From the NCBI GenBank assembly GCA_013397845.1, contig VZTG01005276.1, positions 62,204 through 126,203 of the forward strand: a DNA stretch of 64,000 bases, in the 5' to 3' direction. Below the pieces are notes generated by a model. That model had not been told where the DNA came from. It searched no databases and was given only the letters and a program-made list of their open reading frames with translations. This DNA is from Melanocharis versteri (Eukaryota; Chordata; Aves; Passeriformes; Melanocharitidae). Numbering within the stretch: the stretch's first letter is position 1; every line of letters starts with the position of its first letter. Below, one piece after another: positions 49,559 to 60,402 of this stretch. The translations under genes and the position numbers were made by a program.

Positions 49559-50011
49559 CGCGCCGCCCGCTGCCGCCGTGTAACCCATTCATGCCGCCGC
49601 GCGGGAAGGGCCGGCGCTGCCCGCGCGCGGGGTGCGACCGGCCGCTCTTCAGCTCCATTTCTGCCTTTCTTCTGCAATTTACCCCACGTCTGGCTTTTTT
49701 TCCTTCCTTCCTTCCTTCCTTCTTCCTGGATTAGGTAGCAATCAATCCTTCTCCCCGTTGTATGTTTGAGGAACAGGTGATCATCGTTAGCGGCGATCGG
49801 TTTCTGGATGCGGCTCCCTCGCCTGCGTGTGAAGGATGATGATACCAGGCAAGACTGAATCGGCGTAACTTTTACTTGGCAAGAGGAAAAACTTTCTTCC
49901 CCGTTTGAAGGCGTTAAAAACAAGTAGCCTTAAAAAGCAGAAGTTGGTTTTAAAGCTGAACTTCACTTTCCTGGGATTTGTGTGTGTCAGATTCAAAGGC
50001 TGCGTCGTTTT

Positions 50012-50033
50012 GTTTTTTTTTTTTTTTTTTTTT
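50012..50033. repeat. T homopolymer in the EBF2 5' leader
   Basis: A T-run of about 22 nt lies 55 bp before the initiator ATG. It would be a U-tract in the 5' UTR, or a polypyrimidine tract if an upstream non-coding exon spliced to exon 1, although I see no clear AG acceptor just after it. Confidence 0.85.
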
Positions 50034-50087
50034 CTTCTCCCTTATCTCCCAAACGGAAACTGTTGCTAGTTGGAATAGACTTTTTAA

Positions 50088-50218
50088 ATGTTTGGAATTC
50101 AAGATACTTTAGGAAGAGGACCAATTCTGAAAGATAAATCTCTAGGTTCTGAGATGGATTCCGTCAGGTCCTGGGTCAGAAACGTTGGGGTTGTGGATGC
50201 AAACGTAGCAGCACAAAG
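50088..50218 (+). CDS. EBF2: EBF2 coding exon 1 (early B-cell factor 2)
   Basis: EBF2 is a COE-family (Collier/Olf/EBF) nuclear transcription factor that binds palindromic CCCNNGGG sites as a dimer. It acts in neuronal, osteoblast-lineage and brown-fat development. This exon encodes residues 1-43: MFGIQDTLGRGP, then a Lys-rich stretch, then MDSVRSWVRNVGVVDANVAA and Gln43. The last two bases start Ser44. EBF2-type residues (MFGIQDTLGR, VDANVAAQ) separate it from EBF1 (MFGIQESIQR) and EBF3. The start is secure because an in-frame TAA lies immediately before the ATG. The Kozak context is poor, with T at -3 and +4. The donor is AAAG|GTAACC. There are no signal or membrane segments. Confidence 0.97.
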
Positions 50219-52475
50219 GTAACCGTGACTATTTCTCTCACTTTCCCCGTGCTTGTTTGGGTTTTTTTTTTGTTTTTTGTTTTTTTAAGGAAACCTTTTC
50301 TTTATGCCCTGTTGTTTGCATTTGATATTAAATTTATTTTTGTCCTCGCTGTCCCCGTCCCAGTCTCCTCCACTCAGAGAAAAGTGAAGGTTGGAGCTGG
50401 AGCTAGAGCTAGGCAGTAGCGCTCCGAAACCGGAGAGCATCAGGAGTCCTAAAACCTAGTGCGGGGCTGCGATGACAGCGAGATGGAATCACCCTTTCGT
50501 TTTCTGCCCCAGGAAGATGTGTGGGGCACTGGACTGGTTGTTCCCAACGATCCAGGGTACTCCTCCCTGCTTGCTGGGCCAGACAGCCGAACAGAAGGGG
50601 ACCAAGTTAGAATTAACTTAAATGTAGATGTCAAATCCCGGTCCATCTTGTTTTGCTTAATTCACAGTGGGTATTGCCGAAATCTTCACTCGTGGGTTCA
50701 GGGCAGGCAGAGCAGGGTCTGAGAGAGCAGGGGAGGGCACAGGCACCGCGGATCCGCGCGGGCATCCCGCGCCTGCCCGCCTGGAGCACCTGCCCGAGCG
50801 TCCTGCGAGAGGTCTCTGCTGAGCTGAAATGCCTCTGAACACCCCGAAATTGGGGCCTGGCTGTTTGCTTTCCACTTGTTTGGGCGGGTTATCTCCCTTT
50901 ACGCCCCCCTTTTATCTTCTTTTCCCAGCTAAGTCGGCACAGGACAGTTATCCCAGTCTCTTCCCGTTAGGGCTAAGATGATGAAAACTCTTCTAGGTAT
51001 TTTTTTTCCTTGCTATCTGGATAGCTTAAAAAAAAAGTTAAAAAGTAGTAGTGTCGGGGAAGGCTAAATTGGGAACCCCGGGAGTAAGCCGGATTTTATT
51101 TAGTATTAGAGACAAGGTGAAGGGCGTGAAACAGCAGAGGGGACTTCAGATGAAACAGGGACGTTTTAGAAATAGTACATCTATGCCCCCACCCACGGTC
51201 TGATCCAGCACCAAGGTTTTCCAAGCGCCATGGGAGGAGTTACGAGAGTTTTATGAATGTCGATAGACCGTTTAATAAATACAGTTGAGGGGGAAGATGT
51301 TTATCCTTGAGGAAACCGAAAGTAAAAGGAAACTGCTCCTGACAAGACCTCAATTCACGCGAGCGGTGAAGGTGCAGCCGCGTTGTGCTGCCCGTTGGCA
51401 TCTCCAGGTTTTTCTCCCAGATATTCCTAACAAACCAATAAATCCCAATTTTTACACGCAGATGGAGAGGAAGCCCCAAGCTAGGTGCAGTAGTGGCGGA
51501 TGTGGTGAGTTCACACTGTATCTCATTGGCAAGGAAAACAGAGGGAAACATCTGTAGTTCTCCGAAAGAGTCAAATACTTTTGCCGGTGCTGTGGAGCTA
51601 TTTTGGGGACTAAAACCCAAAGCTGTCCAACTTCTAACTAGCCTGGCACATAGACTTAATCTGCCTATGAAGTAATTTGCACGTGCTCATGTGCACCTAT
51701 TTTTTTCGCAGTAAATAGATATTTGCTTTAGGGAGAGGGAGCTACAACTAATTTCACAAAGAAATAAAGCTGCAGTCAGGGATATTGTGGGTAAACAGAA
51801 GCATTTGAATCTTCCCAAGCCAGGAAATGCGTGGGAAACATCGCAATGTTTTCTGCAGACAGGGACAAGATTTTCACAAGGGCTGGTTAACCCGAGTCTA
51901 AATTCTTTCACTTTAAATCAGAGATTCAATTCACAGGAATCGGTTCAAGTGAGTCAGTGACTGAAGTCAAACTTCGCTGCCGGGAGAAATGGCTGCTCTG
52001 CTCGAAAGTCGTTGTCTCTGACCAAAACGGAGGTGCCCCTGAGTTGACAGCCTGCCCGTAGGAAAGATTTTAGGGTCGCTTGTTTTCTCCTACAGGACAA
52101 GGGACCTGGACCGGGATGTGCAAAGAGCACTTCCAGACCCTCTGACACGTTACAGCCACTTCCCACCCTGCTGCATTCCAGCAAGGAGCGGTGACAGGCA
52201 GGGAAATAAGTGGAGGAAGGAAAACACACGCTGCCTTTAGCTCTAGCCCCTCTCTGTAAATCAGCGTTGTCCTCGGGGCATGCAGGGAGCGGGGCCACGC
52301 TGAAATTCGGGTTCCAGTGACCATCGCCCCTTCCCGCCTGGCTGCAGCCCGCCGGTGACAAGGGACAGTCCGAACGTGCTCTGCCTTTTCTGTTATTGTT
52401 TTGCCGTTACAGCTGCACAACCTGGTAATGTCTTTGTCTCTCCCCCCTCACCCCACCCGTGTGTTTCCTCCACAG
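50219..52475 (+). other. EBF2: EBF2 intron 1
   Basis: This 2257-bp intron is bounded by GTAACC and a TTTCCTCCACAG acceptor, phase 2. Its first part is still fairly CpG-rich (to about 50820), then it becomes AT-rich. Open frames inside it are unremarkable and no other exon is evident. Confidence 0.9.
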
Positions 52476-52632
52476 CGGAGTAGCTTTGTCCAGAGCCCAC
52501 TTTGAAAAGCAGCCACCCTCCAACTTGAGGAAATCCAATTTCTTTCACTTTGTTCTGGCTCTCTACGACAGACAGGGGCAGCCCGTGGAAATAGAGAGGA
52601 CAGCTTTTGTGGACTTTGTAGAAAATGATAAA
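52476..52632 (+). CDS. EBF2: EBF2 coding exon 2, start of the DNA-binding domain
   Basis: This exon encodes residues 44-96. Its first base completes Ser44, then Gly-Val-Ala-Leu-Ser-Arg-Ala-His and FEKQPPSNLRKSNFFHFVLA follow, ending AFVDFVENDK. This is the N-terminal part of the COE DNA-binding domain, whose fold resembles the Rel-homology family. Arg62 in LRKSNFF corresponds to the DNA-contacting Arg63 of EBF1 and is present. GVALSR and VENDK are EBF2-type; EBF1 has GVGLAR and VEKEK. The acceptor is CTCCACAG|CGGAG and the donor GATAAA|GTAAGG, so the 157-bp exon ends in phase 0. Confidence 0.98.
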
Positions 52633-53606
52633 GTAAGGCTCGTTACTCTTCTTCTTCCTCTTTTCCTCTCCAATTTTGATCTTCTCCCCTCGTTGAGCTG
52701 CCAACTTCTAGTACCTATTGTCGCTAGTAAAATACAACCAGGGTTTGGTCAGGGTTCAGGCGCTGTGGTAGAACCGTAGCCCTGTGTGTGCTGCTGTAGT
52801 TAAAAAGGGTTGGAAGTCTCTGCTCTGTATCAGGAATTTAATTCACCCACTAAAAATAAAACAAATAAAATCCATGGGGGATAAATGCACTTATTTTTTT
52901 TTTACCTACCACATCTGCCAGGTTTTATTAGTACCCAAACAGAAGTGGAATCTGACTTGTAATATGTCAGATTATCTGTTGAGCCTGGTTATATGTACTT
53001 CCTAAGGCTCCAAAGTCAATGGCAGGACTTGAAAACCATTTGCTTTTGGGTTTTAATTCCATGTCTCGACCACTTTGCATTTTTTCAATTATTTTCTTAA
53101 CGATGAACAAGATTTTTTGAACTGTGAATCATGAATAATTATCTTATAGGAAATTACATTTAAAAAAACGTGTAAGAAACATCCCTGTAACCCAACCTTC
53201 AGGAAATAAATATCAATATTGACTGAAAGTAACACAATTGCAAAGCAATGATCACAGTAAAATCAAAAGCCACTGCATTTCCCCCCCGTCAATCTGTCTT
53301 ATATTAACTGATTTGAAGTGCACAAATTCGTCTCAATGTACTGCCTTGAAAAAGTTGAGAGCATAATGGCAAATAAGAGAGGGAAAGAAGTTCTTGAACT
53401 CCTACAGGAAAAGATGTCAGCAGTATTTTGTAGTTTGTCCTGGGTCACTCGGAAGGTTAATACATACCGATCAGTGGATTCACCTCTTAGAATTTTAATG
53501 AACTTTGTTGTCACTTCCATCATGATTATCAGCTCTTGCATTTTAAATGTGCCAAGTGCAAGTTCTGGAAGAATTTTTTTTTCTCTTTTTAAAAATTCCC
53601 TTTCAG
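52633..53606 (+). other. EBF2: EBF2 intron 2
   Basis: This 974-bp, AT-rich intron in phase 0 runs from GTAAGG to a TTCCCTTTCAG acceptor. It contains a pyrimidine run near 53281 and no further exon. The open frames here on both strands overlap exon 3 only in wrong frames. Confidence 0.92.
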
Positions 53607-53670
53607 GAGCAAGGCAATGAGAAGACGAACAATGGCACACACTACAAACTCCAGCTCCTCTACAGCAATG
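53607..53670 (+). CDS. EBF2: EBF2 coding exon 3, DNA-binding domain
   Basis: This 64-bp exon encodes residues 97-117, EQGNEKTNNGTHYKLQLLYS plus Asn117, with one base of Gly118. The EQGNEKTNNGTHYKLQ variant is diagnostic of EBF2 against EBF1 (which has a different N-terminal half and ends in GIHYRLQ) and EBF3 (GIHYKLQ). It forms an inner strand-loop part of the DNA-binding domain. Splice sites are CCCTTTCAG|GAGC and CAATG|GTGAGT, both strong. Confidence 0.98.
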
Positions 53671-53936
53671 GTGAGTGCCCTTCCCTGGCACCTCCTGGGG
53701 GCTGTGCAGTGAGGCAGGGTCTGGTTGTAGGTGCTGTGATTTCCAAAATATACCAAAATTCCCTTGCATGAGGCCCCTTCAGTGCGGAGATGGGCCCTGG
53801 AGTTTACCTGGGCTTCAGAAACAGAACTACCCGGGATGCTGAGGGTGTCTAATATGGCACTAAATGGGTTTGTTCTGCTGCTTTTAGGGCAAGATGCCTG
53901 TAGAATGTTATTTATCCCTGTTCTCCCTCGCTCTAG
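53671..53936 (+). other. EBF2: EBF2 intron 3, shortest in the window
   Basis: This intron is 266 bp, phase 1, with GTGAGT and a CTCCCTCGCTCTAG acceptor. No extra feature is seen. Confidence 0.93.
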
Positions 53937-53992
53937 GTGTCAGGACGGAACAGGATCTCTACGTGAGGCTGATTGATTCCGTCACCAAGCAG
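53937..53992 (+). CDS. EBF2: EBF2 coding exon 4, DNA-binding domain
   Basis: This 56-bp exon encodes the rest of Gly118 and residues 119-136: VRTEQDLYVRLIDSVTKQ. It belongs to the conserved core of the COE DNA-binding domain. LIDSVTKQ fits EBF2, while EBF1 and EBF3 have LIDSMTKQ. The acceptor is CTCTAG|GTGTC and the donor AAGCAG|GTGAGC, ending in phase 0. The exon is only 56 bp and sits between two short introns. Confidence 0.98.
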
Positions 53993-54357
53993 GTGAGCAG
54001 GGCTGATCTGTGTTGTCCTGTCCTACCTCATCCTTCCTGTTTGCTCAACATTTCCCTCTGTGTTTTTCCTTCTCTAGTTCACTTTGGCCTTTTGCTCAGC
54101 TGCATTACAGACCTGTTTTGGAGGGTAATTGCAAATTGTGCTCTTAAGTCTCTTTTTTCCCCTCTGTGGACTGTAGGTTTTTATCCACTTTGAAGCAATA
54201 TTTTTGTAAAGCTGTTTTCCCTGCACATAAAGAGGAAGGTGTTTATTTGCAGGCGATGGTGAGCGGTGGTAAAAACCCTTCCCCTCACAATCTGAATATT
54301 CTAAGGAATGAATAACCCCTGATGCTCCTGGCTTACCCCTTCTCTTAATTTTTGTAG
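53993..54357 (+). other. EBF2: EBF2 intron 4
   Basis: This 365-bp phase 0 intron runs from GTGAGC to TTAATTTTTGTAG. It is ordinary AT-rich sequence without further features. Confidence 0.93.
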
Positions 54358-54431
54358 CCTATAACTTACGAAGGCCAGAACAAGAACCCCGAGATGTGCA
54401 GGGTGTTGCTCACCCACGAAGTCATGTGCAG
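54358..54431 (+). CDS. EBF2: EBF2 coding exon 5, first half of the COE zinc knuckle
   Basis: This 74-bp exon encodes residues 137-160 (PITYEGQNKNPEMCRVLLTH, then Glu-Val-Met-Cys) plus two bases of Ser161. It carries the first two ligands, His156 and Cys160, of the family-specific H-x3-C-x2-C-x5-C zinc knuckle; the other two come from exon 6. The knuckle is needed for DNA recognition in this family. QNKNPEM and HEVMC are EBF2-type (EBF1 and EBF3 have QDKNPEM and HEIMC). Thr139 appears to replace an Ala that I recall in mammalian EBF2. Splice sites are TTTTTGTAG|CCTA and GTGCAG|GTAAGA. Confidence 0.98.
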
Positions 54432-57138
54432 GTAAGATGACTTTATTAACACATCATTTGTGAGCTTTGCTTCCCTAGATGCTGGAAGAGCCTTTCCAAG
54501 GAAGTTTTAGGTAGGGAGAGTTTGATTTTGTTGTTTGTTTATTTTGTTGTTGACTCAGAGAGGGTCTTTGTGTAGGAAGACTTTCTTTTTGCATGTGGGT
54601 AGTGCTTGCTTGGGTTAAAAACAGATATTTGGCAGGGGGGTTTCCTATTTTTTTGCTATTCATTTTTCCTGCAGGAGATTCAGCAACCACAGCTGCACTA
54701 TTTTTGTTTAAAGCAGGTCTTTGCATGTGTTGTTTAAATCAAGACTTTTATATGCTTATTGCTCATAAAATTTCCGCTCACCTTATGAGAATGAGCAGTT
54801 TAACATATATTTTTACCTGGACACTGCAAGATGTTCTTAATGTAATTTCCTTTGGTGAAATATTTTAATTTTCTTAATTAAAGTGTCATCATTAATGTTC
54901 TTTAATTTTGGGCAGTTCTACCCCAAAGGAGAAACCCCTCAAACCCTCCCTTTCTATACATGTGAACAATATTTAGGGGCCTTCTGCTTTTTAATTAAAA
55001 CAAAACAAAAGGACACTATTTTTAGCATTTAAATTTATAAATTAGAGGATGAAATGACTTGAGGATGTTTTTAATAACTTTTGTATAAGTCTGAACTTAC
55101 ATGTACCTTACGTATGTACATCGTGCTTCCATGGTAACTTATTACTTTTCCTGTTCTCAGGTAATTAAATTTTTTTTTCAATACATATAATAATGCAAAC
55201 AGTCAATGTTCTTATATTAAAGTGTGCTAAAATGTGCATAGAACTTTCCTTCATAAAACAAGAGGCAAAACCCATTTGCGACCTTTGTTAAACACAGTTT
55301 GTGATTTATTGTATCAGTGGGAGAGGGTTAAGCTGTTGGACTCAACGTTGCTTCTTTTAATGGTGGAGCTTGCTACTTGATTGTTGTTTTTTTTAATTAA
55401 AGTAGCCTTTTGAGTTAATGTAGCAGTGAGAGAAGCGTATTTGGACAGAATTTTTATCAAGGGGAAGTCTTAGTTTCAGTACTTAGTTATGTCAACGATT
55501 CCATTACTTTTTAATATAATATGAATCAGGTATTCCGTATGAAAAAAGTATATTGTTTCTCTGTTGTGTGTAGCTCTCATTAATTAAATAAATGAGCTTT
55601 TGACCAATATTTCCATATTTATGCCCAAACATAATGTATATCACATATGATGGATGCATCGGATGGGCTTTACAAGGATCTGATGATGTAGTGGCAAAGA
55701 TCAGAGGTGTAAAAGTGACTTCCTGCCACATCTAGAACTCGTGTATATAATTATATATATATGTGTATATACATCCATGTTGTTGAAAGGTTTCACTATA
55801 ACCGGGCGAAAATTAGAGAAGAAGAATCTGATTTCTCGTGCAGCTGGGTTGTGGTTTGTGATAACATAACAGCAGTGAGCCGATTTCTTATCTCCAGTCT
55901 CTGTGCACAGAGCGCAATTCTGGTTTGGAAGTTCAAGTATTTCAGCACCTTCTCATCCAAATGGACTTGTTTGATTTAAAATTAATTTGGGCTTTCCCCC
56001 TGCCTCCTCTCCCTGCCTTTATGGTTTCAAGTGCTCTGCTCAGTTTTGATATTTCTGAGCTCCTGTGATGCCTGCAAACCTCCTCCGTGCTTGATTTAAG
56101 GTAGCGTGGCACAAATCTAAGCCATTATTCTGATTATTCTCAGCTCTGCTGCTTGATAGATTAACCAAGGAAGAATTACAACTCGAGGATGTCCTTTCCA
56201 TGTAAAACAAAGATTAGTGAAGGGAATCAAAAGCGCTCTGTAACCTAATGAAGACATTTGATTTTAAATGTCATGTTTTCCTGAAGTATCTCCGAGTAGG
56301 ATACTGTGTATTCTGAAGAGGCATTACACACATCACTTTGAATAATGCCAGGGGAATGGCTCCAACTCTAGTTAAACTTGATGTTTTATTTTATTTCTTT
56401 TAAGTACAATAATCAAATCTTCCTCATTGTGTGCTGCTTAAGTGGCAGCATCAATTTTTAAAGCCCATAGTTTAGTTTGCATTAGGAACAGTATATAAAA
56501 TTTTAATGCACCGTACCCACTCTGCTGTTGAAATTGATGCCTACTGCTTTTGAAAAGGAAAACAAGAAGGGTCTGTCTGTTTTTCTGCTCCTCTTCCAAT
56601 CCTCCCTAGTTGAAGGTAGGGTTTTTTTGGGGGGGATTTTTCTGTACATAACCACACACAAAGATATTTTCTGCTGTGTGGAGACGAGTGCCTCCGAAAG
56701 TGCCCGTCTCTCCCTCAGACAGTGACAGATGCCTGCTTAGCAGGAAAGTTGTCTAAATATTGATACGGCTGCACCAATCTGTCATAGCCATTGAAAGTGC
56801 AGCTCTCAATAATTAGTGCTTTCAGTGCTTCCAGTGCAAGGCTCGATTTATTCATTTCCAATCTGAATTTTTTTTTCCATTTGGCTTCTTACGGCCTAAT
56901 ACTAATAGTTCCTATTAGGTGAGTTTTTGTGGAATAACACAACCCTGAGGGTTGGAAATCAAGGTAAAACGCCCTCCTCTTGTGGAATAACTTTCCCCCC
57001 ACCCCATCTTCTTCCTTTTCTTCCAATTATCGACTAAGAGGAAACTCGTTGTTATGCTGCTGCCAGCAACCCCCTAACCCTCAATGCTCAGAGGGTTAAA
57101 AGGTATTATAATTCGAACAGAAGTAGTCTCAGGGTCTA

Positions 57139-57307
57139 CAGCTGGCTAATAACAGAGTTGTATTGAGTGGAGCGAGCCCCACAGCTGTGACTTTCGCCAC
57201 AAGGCTCAGACTAGACGGGAGCTCTAATCAGCTGGGCCAGGCGGCCACTGGGGCCCGTGTCTTTATCGGCCAGATGGTGTGAATTTAGACACTTTTGTTA
57301 TGCAATT
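57139..57307. promoter_or_regulatory. Candidate intronic regulatory element: E-box trio and SOX-OCT-like motif
   Basis: Three CAGCTG E-boxes lie at 57139-57144, 57182-57187 and 57229-57234, spaced 43 and 47 bp apart, with a CAGATG at 57271-57276. Next comes GGTGTGAA, a T-box-like half site, and then TTTTGTTATGCAATT (57293-57307), which differs at two positions from the SOX-OCT composite consensus by my count. A CTAATC homeodomain-like core lies between. This density suggests an enhancer; function and conservation are not shown. Confidence 0.4.
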
Positions 57308-59131
57308 GCAGGGAGGAGTTGGGCAGAAGAAAACAAAACAAAGGCCACCATGCTGTGAGCTTATTTGAGTTTGAAATTAGAGACAGATTTTTTTTTTTGT
57401 TAGTTTTAATTTTTTTTTATTTTGGTGTTGGGGTGACGGAGGGAAGTTGAGGGATGAATTTTAAAACCATTTTAGTCAAGTATGTGGAGGGGAAAGGATG
57501 GAAGTTTGGCTTTGACATGAGGTTTTTAGGGTGCTCAGTTTGTAGGGCTAGGGTTGTCTCTGGGAGCTTTCTGGGTTTGGTTTTAGTTTTTTCTGGACCA
57601 TTCTTAACATAAACCATCATTTTCCCTAAGTAAATCTAATTAGAGGGGAAAGTATAACAACAAAAGATGTAGAAAATCATCTTAAGCCTTGATATTCTTG
57701 TCTTAAGCAAATGAGCATCTCTAAAGGTGTGTTCCCAGCCCAGCATTGCGGCAGAAAGGTAAATATTGGTGAAGTCGTGCCAATAATTTGCTTGAAGAGG
57801 ATATTGAAGGCTTGATCCTGGACCACCAGAGTTTGGGGGTTTTGTCTTGGACTGAAATTGGAATCAGTCAATTCTGTTACAGACAGCACTTGTGAAACCA
57901 ACCCAGTGGAAATGTTACTGCTTGGATATGGGGTGAAACACTTGGAAATGGGGATTTAAAGATTTAAGAGGTATTTTTGCTAAAATATTGGGCTGAAACA
58001 TCCTCAGTCCCACTCTGATTTATGTGCGAACAAGTCCTTCACTGGAAGTGGCTCTTCTCCCTCATGAAGATTTTTTTTTCATGTATTTGGGCTCAGAAAG
58101 TACCATGGTCAAAGGGAAAAAGTCTATCACTAACAAAGATCTTTCCCCAGGTGTGATAGGAACGTAGATATCAGTAAAATATTTGGAGAACTTCAGCTGC
58201 AAGCCACAGTTTTAGAGGGAAAATATTTGAATATTACAAATATAAAGTTCAGAACCGCAATAATTGTGGAAATAGAAATAAAACAAGATGCACTTGTTTC
58301 TGAACCCAGCCACGTTGTGCTCAATCTCACAGAATTCATCCTAAAACACTCTGCCAAGAAGCAGCACTATCCCTAGAATCACTACAGAAATATTTTAAAA
58401 ACTGGATTCCTTTTATTTCTTTATTATAATGGCCTGTAAAGCAGCCAAGATTTTATTCCAAATGTTATTTTGCACGTGTTGCTATATTGGACATGTCAAA
58501 GTTTATCCCAAATTTGTGTTCCTTTAAGAAGATTTTCTGCTTTTTTGGGGGGTTTATTATAATTTTTGCATTTAGAGAGCATCTCCCATTTTGGCTCCTG
58601 GTATAAAAACACTCCATTCTCTCTAAACACTGATTAGGCAGTGGAATCCATAAAAGATGCACTTAGAATAAAGTTGGGAGAAGGAGGGAGGGTGATGTTG
58701 TGTGCTGGTGTGAATTACCAGAGCTGCACTGAAGTCGATGGAGCCATGACAATTTACAGCAGCTACAGGGGCTGCCCCAGGGATTTTTAAATATTTAGTG
58801 TATCCTTTTATTTTAAAAGGAGCAGCATCGATGAATAAGTGCAGGTTTGAGGCAAGGGGAATGTAGGAATGTTGAAACAGTCAGAGCTGCTATTCAAATA
58901 GATCTGCTCCTTCCAGCTCATCTGGCTAGGCAATTCCAGCTCCAGAGCAGGAACTTCCTGGAAACTGGAGGAAATGTTGGGATTTTTCATAGCTGAAAGA
59001 GAGTTTTTTGTCTAAATGTTCACTTTAGGCATTTATAATTGAATATTAGGCATATCAAGAAAAAAATCCCCACTTTAGTGTTTTATACTGCCTTCAGTGA
59101 ATTCAAGTATTTTATTTACTTCTTCTCCTAA

Positions 59132-59200
59132 TATTTATTTATTTATTTATTTATTTATTTACTTATTTATTTATTTATTTATTTGTATATTTGTATATTT
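59132..59200. repeat. (ATTT)n microsatellite
   Basis: About a dozen ATTT units with a single ACTT interruption grade into GTATATTT units at the right end. It is a simple repeat in EBF2 intron 5. Confidence 0.95.
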
Positions 59201-60333
59201 AATTCTGCTTGGAATTGGTCTCCTGTTGGAAAACTCTGGGATTCAGAATGCTTGAGGATTTTGCAAATGTATTCAGCAGCCTTGTACAAAAACCCACCAA
59301 AATTTCTCCATCTCATGTGTGCAAATTTGAACAGAAACCTCTGCAGATTGTGGAAAACATCTTCTGAAAAGGCATTTTGTGATCAGAACCCGATCTGGTG
59401 ACTTTTGAGGGGTGTGGGACTTCTGATAGAGACTTTTTAAACTTTTGGGTGCCTCCATCCTCCCCATCCCATGTTGGCTTTGATTGGAACAAAAAACTTG
59501 AGTGTGAAAACAGCTTAAATCTTCTCTGTTGCTTCAGATTATTAAAAGTGAGGATTTCAGAGCAAGGACTGTTTTTAAAGTCTATTAAACTTCTGGTACT
59601 CAGCTGCTGTGTGTGCAAGGAGCATCACCCACATCAGTGATTTTATAAATGGAAATAAAATAATTAACTGTCTCTCAATTTTTTAATTTTTACTATTATT
59701 TATTATTATTAATATTATCATAGAATGTGTTTAAATTAATACTTAATATTAAGGGTTTATCACTGAAACAATTGCAAAGAGATTGCAAAAGCCAACCTGA
59801 AAAACACCTCTTCAGATTCTTTGTAGGATCTAAGTATGTTCAGTTTCTGGCTTTTCATAGGGTGCTGAAGCTTTCAGTTACCATATAAAACTTAGATATT
59901 TAATAATAAAAAAATACAGTAATATAAAAGAATATTATTGGAATATACCAAACCATTAGGTTGCTTATAGTCAGTTCTAACACCTTTCGATGGACTTTTA
60001 ACTCCACATAACCCATTTGGTCCTGCCTGTAATGACATTATGACATCTGCTAATAACTTATAAATATCACCTCAGTCTCAAGTGTGGCCATATTGCTGTT
60101 CATTTTTGGCTGGGTAATTCAGAATGGATTACAGGGAGCCAAGTGCCAAACTCCAGCTGGAACCAGCCAGGACTTGGGCACCCAATTCCCCTAATTTTCC
60201 CTTCTGGAAAGCAGAATTTTTACCCTTCCAGGCATATAGCAAGTGCCGAAGCTTTTCTGACAGACTTTGAGCTGGATCTTTGCTCTCAACTGTCCCAGTG
60301 GTTCTTTAATTTTGGTTTTCTTTCTCTCTCCAG

Positions 60334-60402
60334 TCGGTGCTGTGAGAAGAAAAGTTGTGGCAACAGAAATGAGACTCCATCGGACCCTGTGATCATTGAC
60401 AG
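60334..60402 (+). CDS. EBF2: EBF2 coding exon 6, second half of the COE zinc knuckle
   Basis: This 69-bp exon encodes the last base of Ser161, residues 162-183 (RCCEKKSCGNRNETPSDPVI, then Ile-Asp), and two bases of codon 184. Cys163 and Cys169 complete the H-x3-C-x2-C-x5-C zinc knuckle begun in exon 5. CCEKKSC is EBF2-type; EBF1 and EBF3 have CCDKKSC. The acceptor is CTCTCTCCAG|TCGG and the donor GACAG|GTAGGA. The remaining exons of the DNA-binding domain and the IPT/TIG, helix-loop-helix and transactivation regions are outside the window to the right. Confidence 0.98.

Larger units (their letters stand above)
48540..49640 (+). promoter_or_regulatory. EBF2: Proximal CpG island and promoter region of EBF2
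   Basis: This GC-rich, CpG-dense block ends about 450 bp before the EBF2 initiator ATG. It contains a degenerate tandem repeat (48845-49460) and then a compact set of promoter motifs (49473-49558). No TATA box is evident at the downstream edge, so transcription probably starts diffusely between about 49560 and 49700, leaving a 5' UTR of several hundred bases. The transcription start is inferred from motif layout only. Confidence 0.65.
54432..60333 (+). other. EBF2: EBF2 intron 5 (5.9 kb)
   Basis: This phase 2 intron runs from GTAAGA to a TTCTTTCTCTCTCCAG acceptor. It is the largest complete intron here and interrupts the zinc-knuckle coding sequence. No additional exon is seen. A GC-balanced island at about 57000-57350, rich in transcription-factor core motifs, stands out from the AT-rich surroundings. 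An (ATTT)n microsatellite lies at 59132-59200. Open frames on both strands are short and featureless. Confidence 0.9.

Noticed and set aside
49219..49923. 234-codon open frame on the minus strand
   Set aside because: It overlaps the EBF2 promoter and 5' leader on the opposite strand, is GC-rich with few stops, and much of its peptide is repeated because it reads through the degenerate tandem array. No domain is recognisable.
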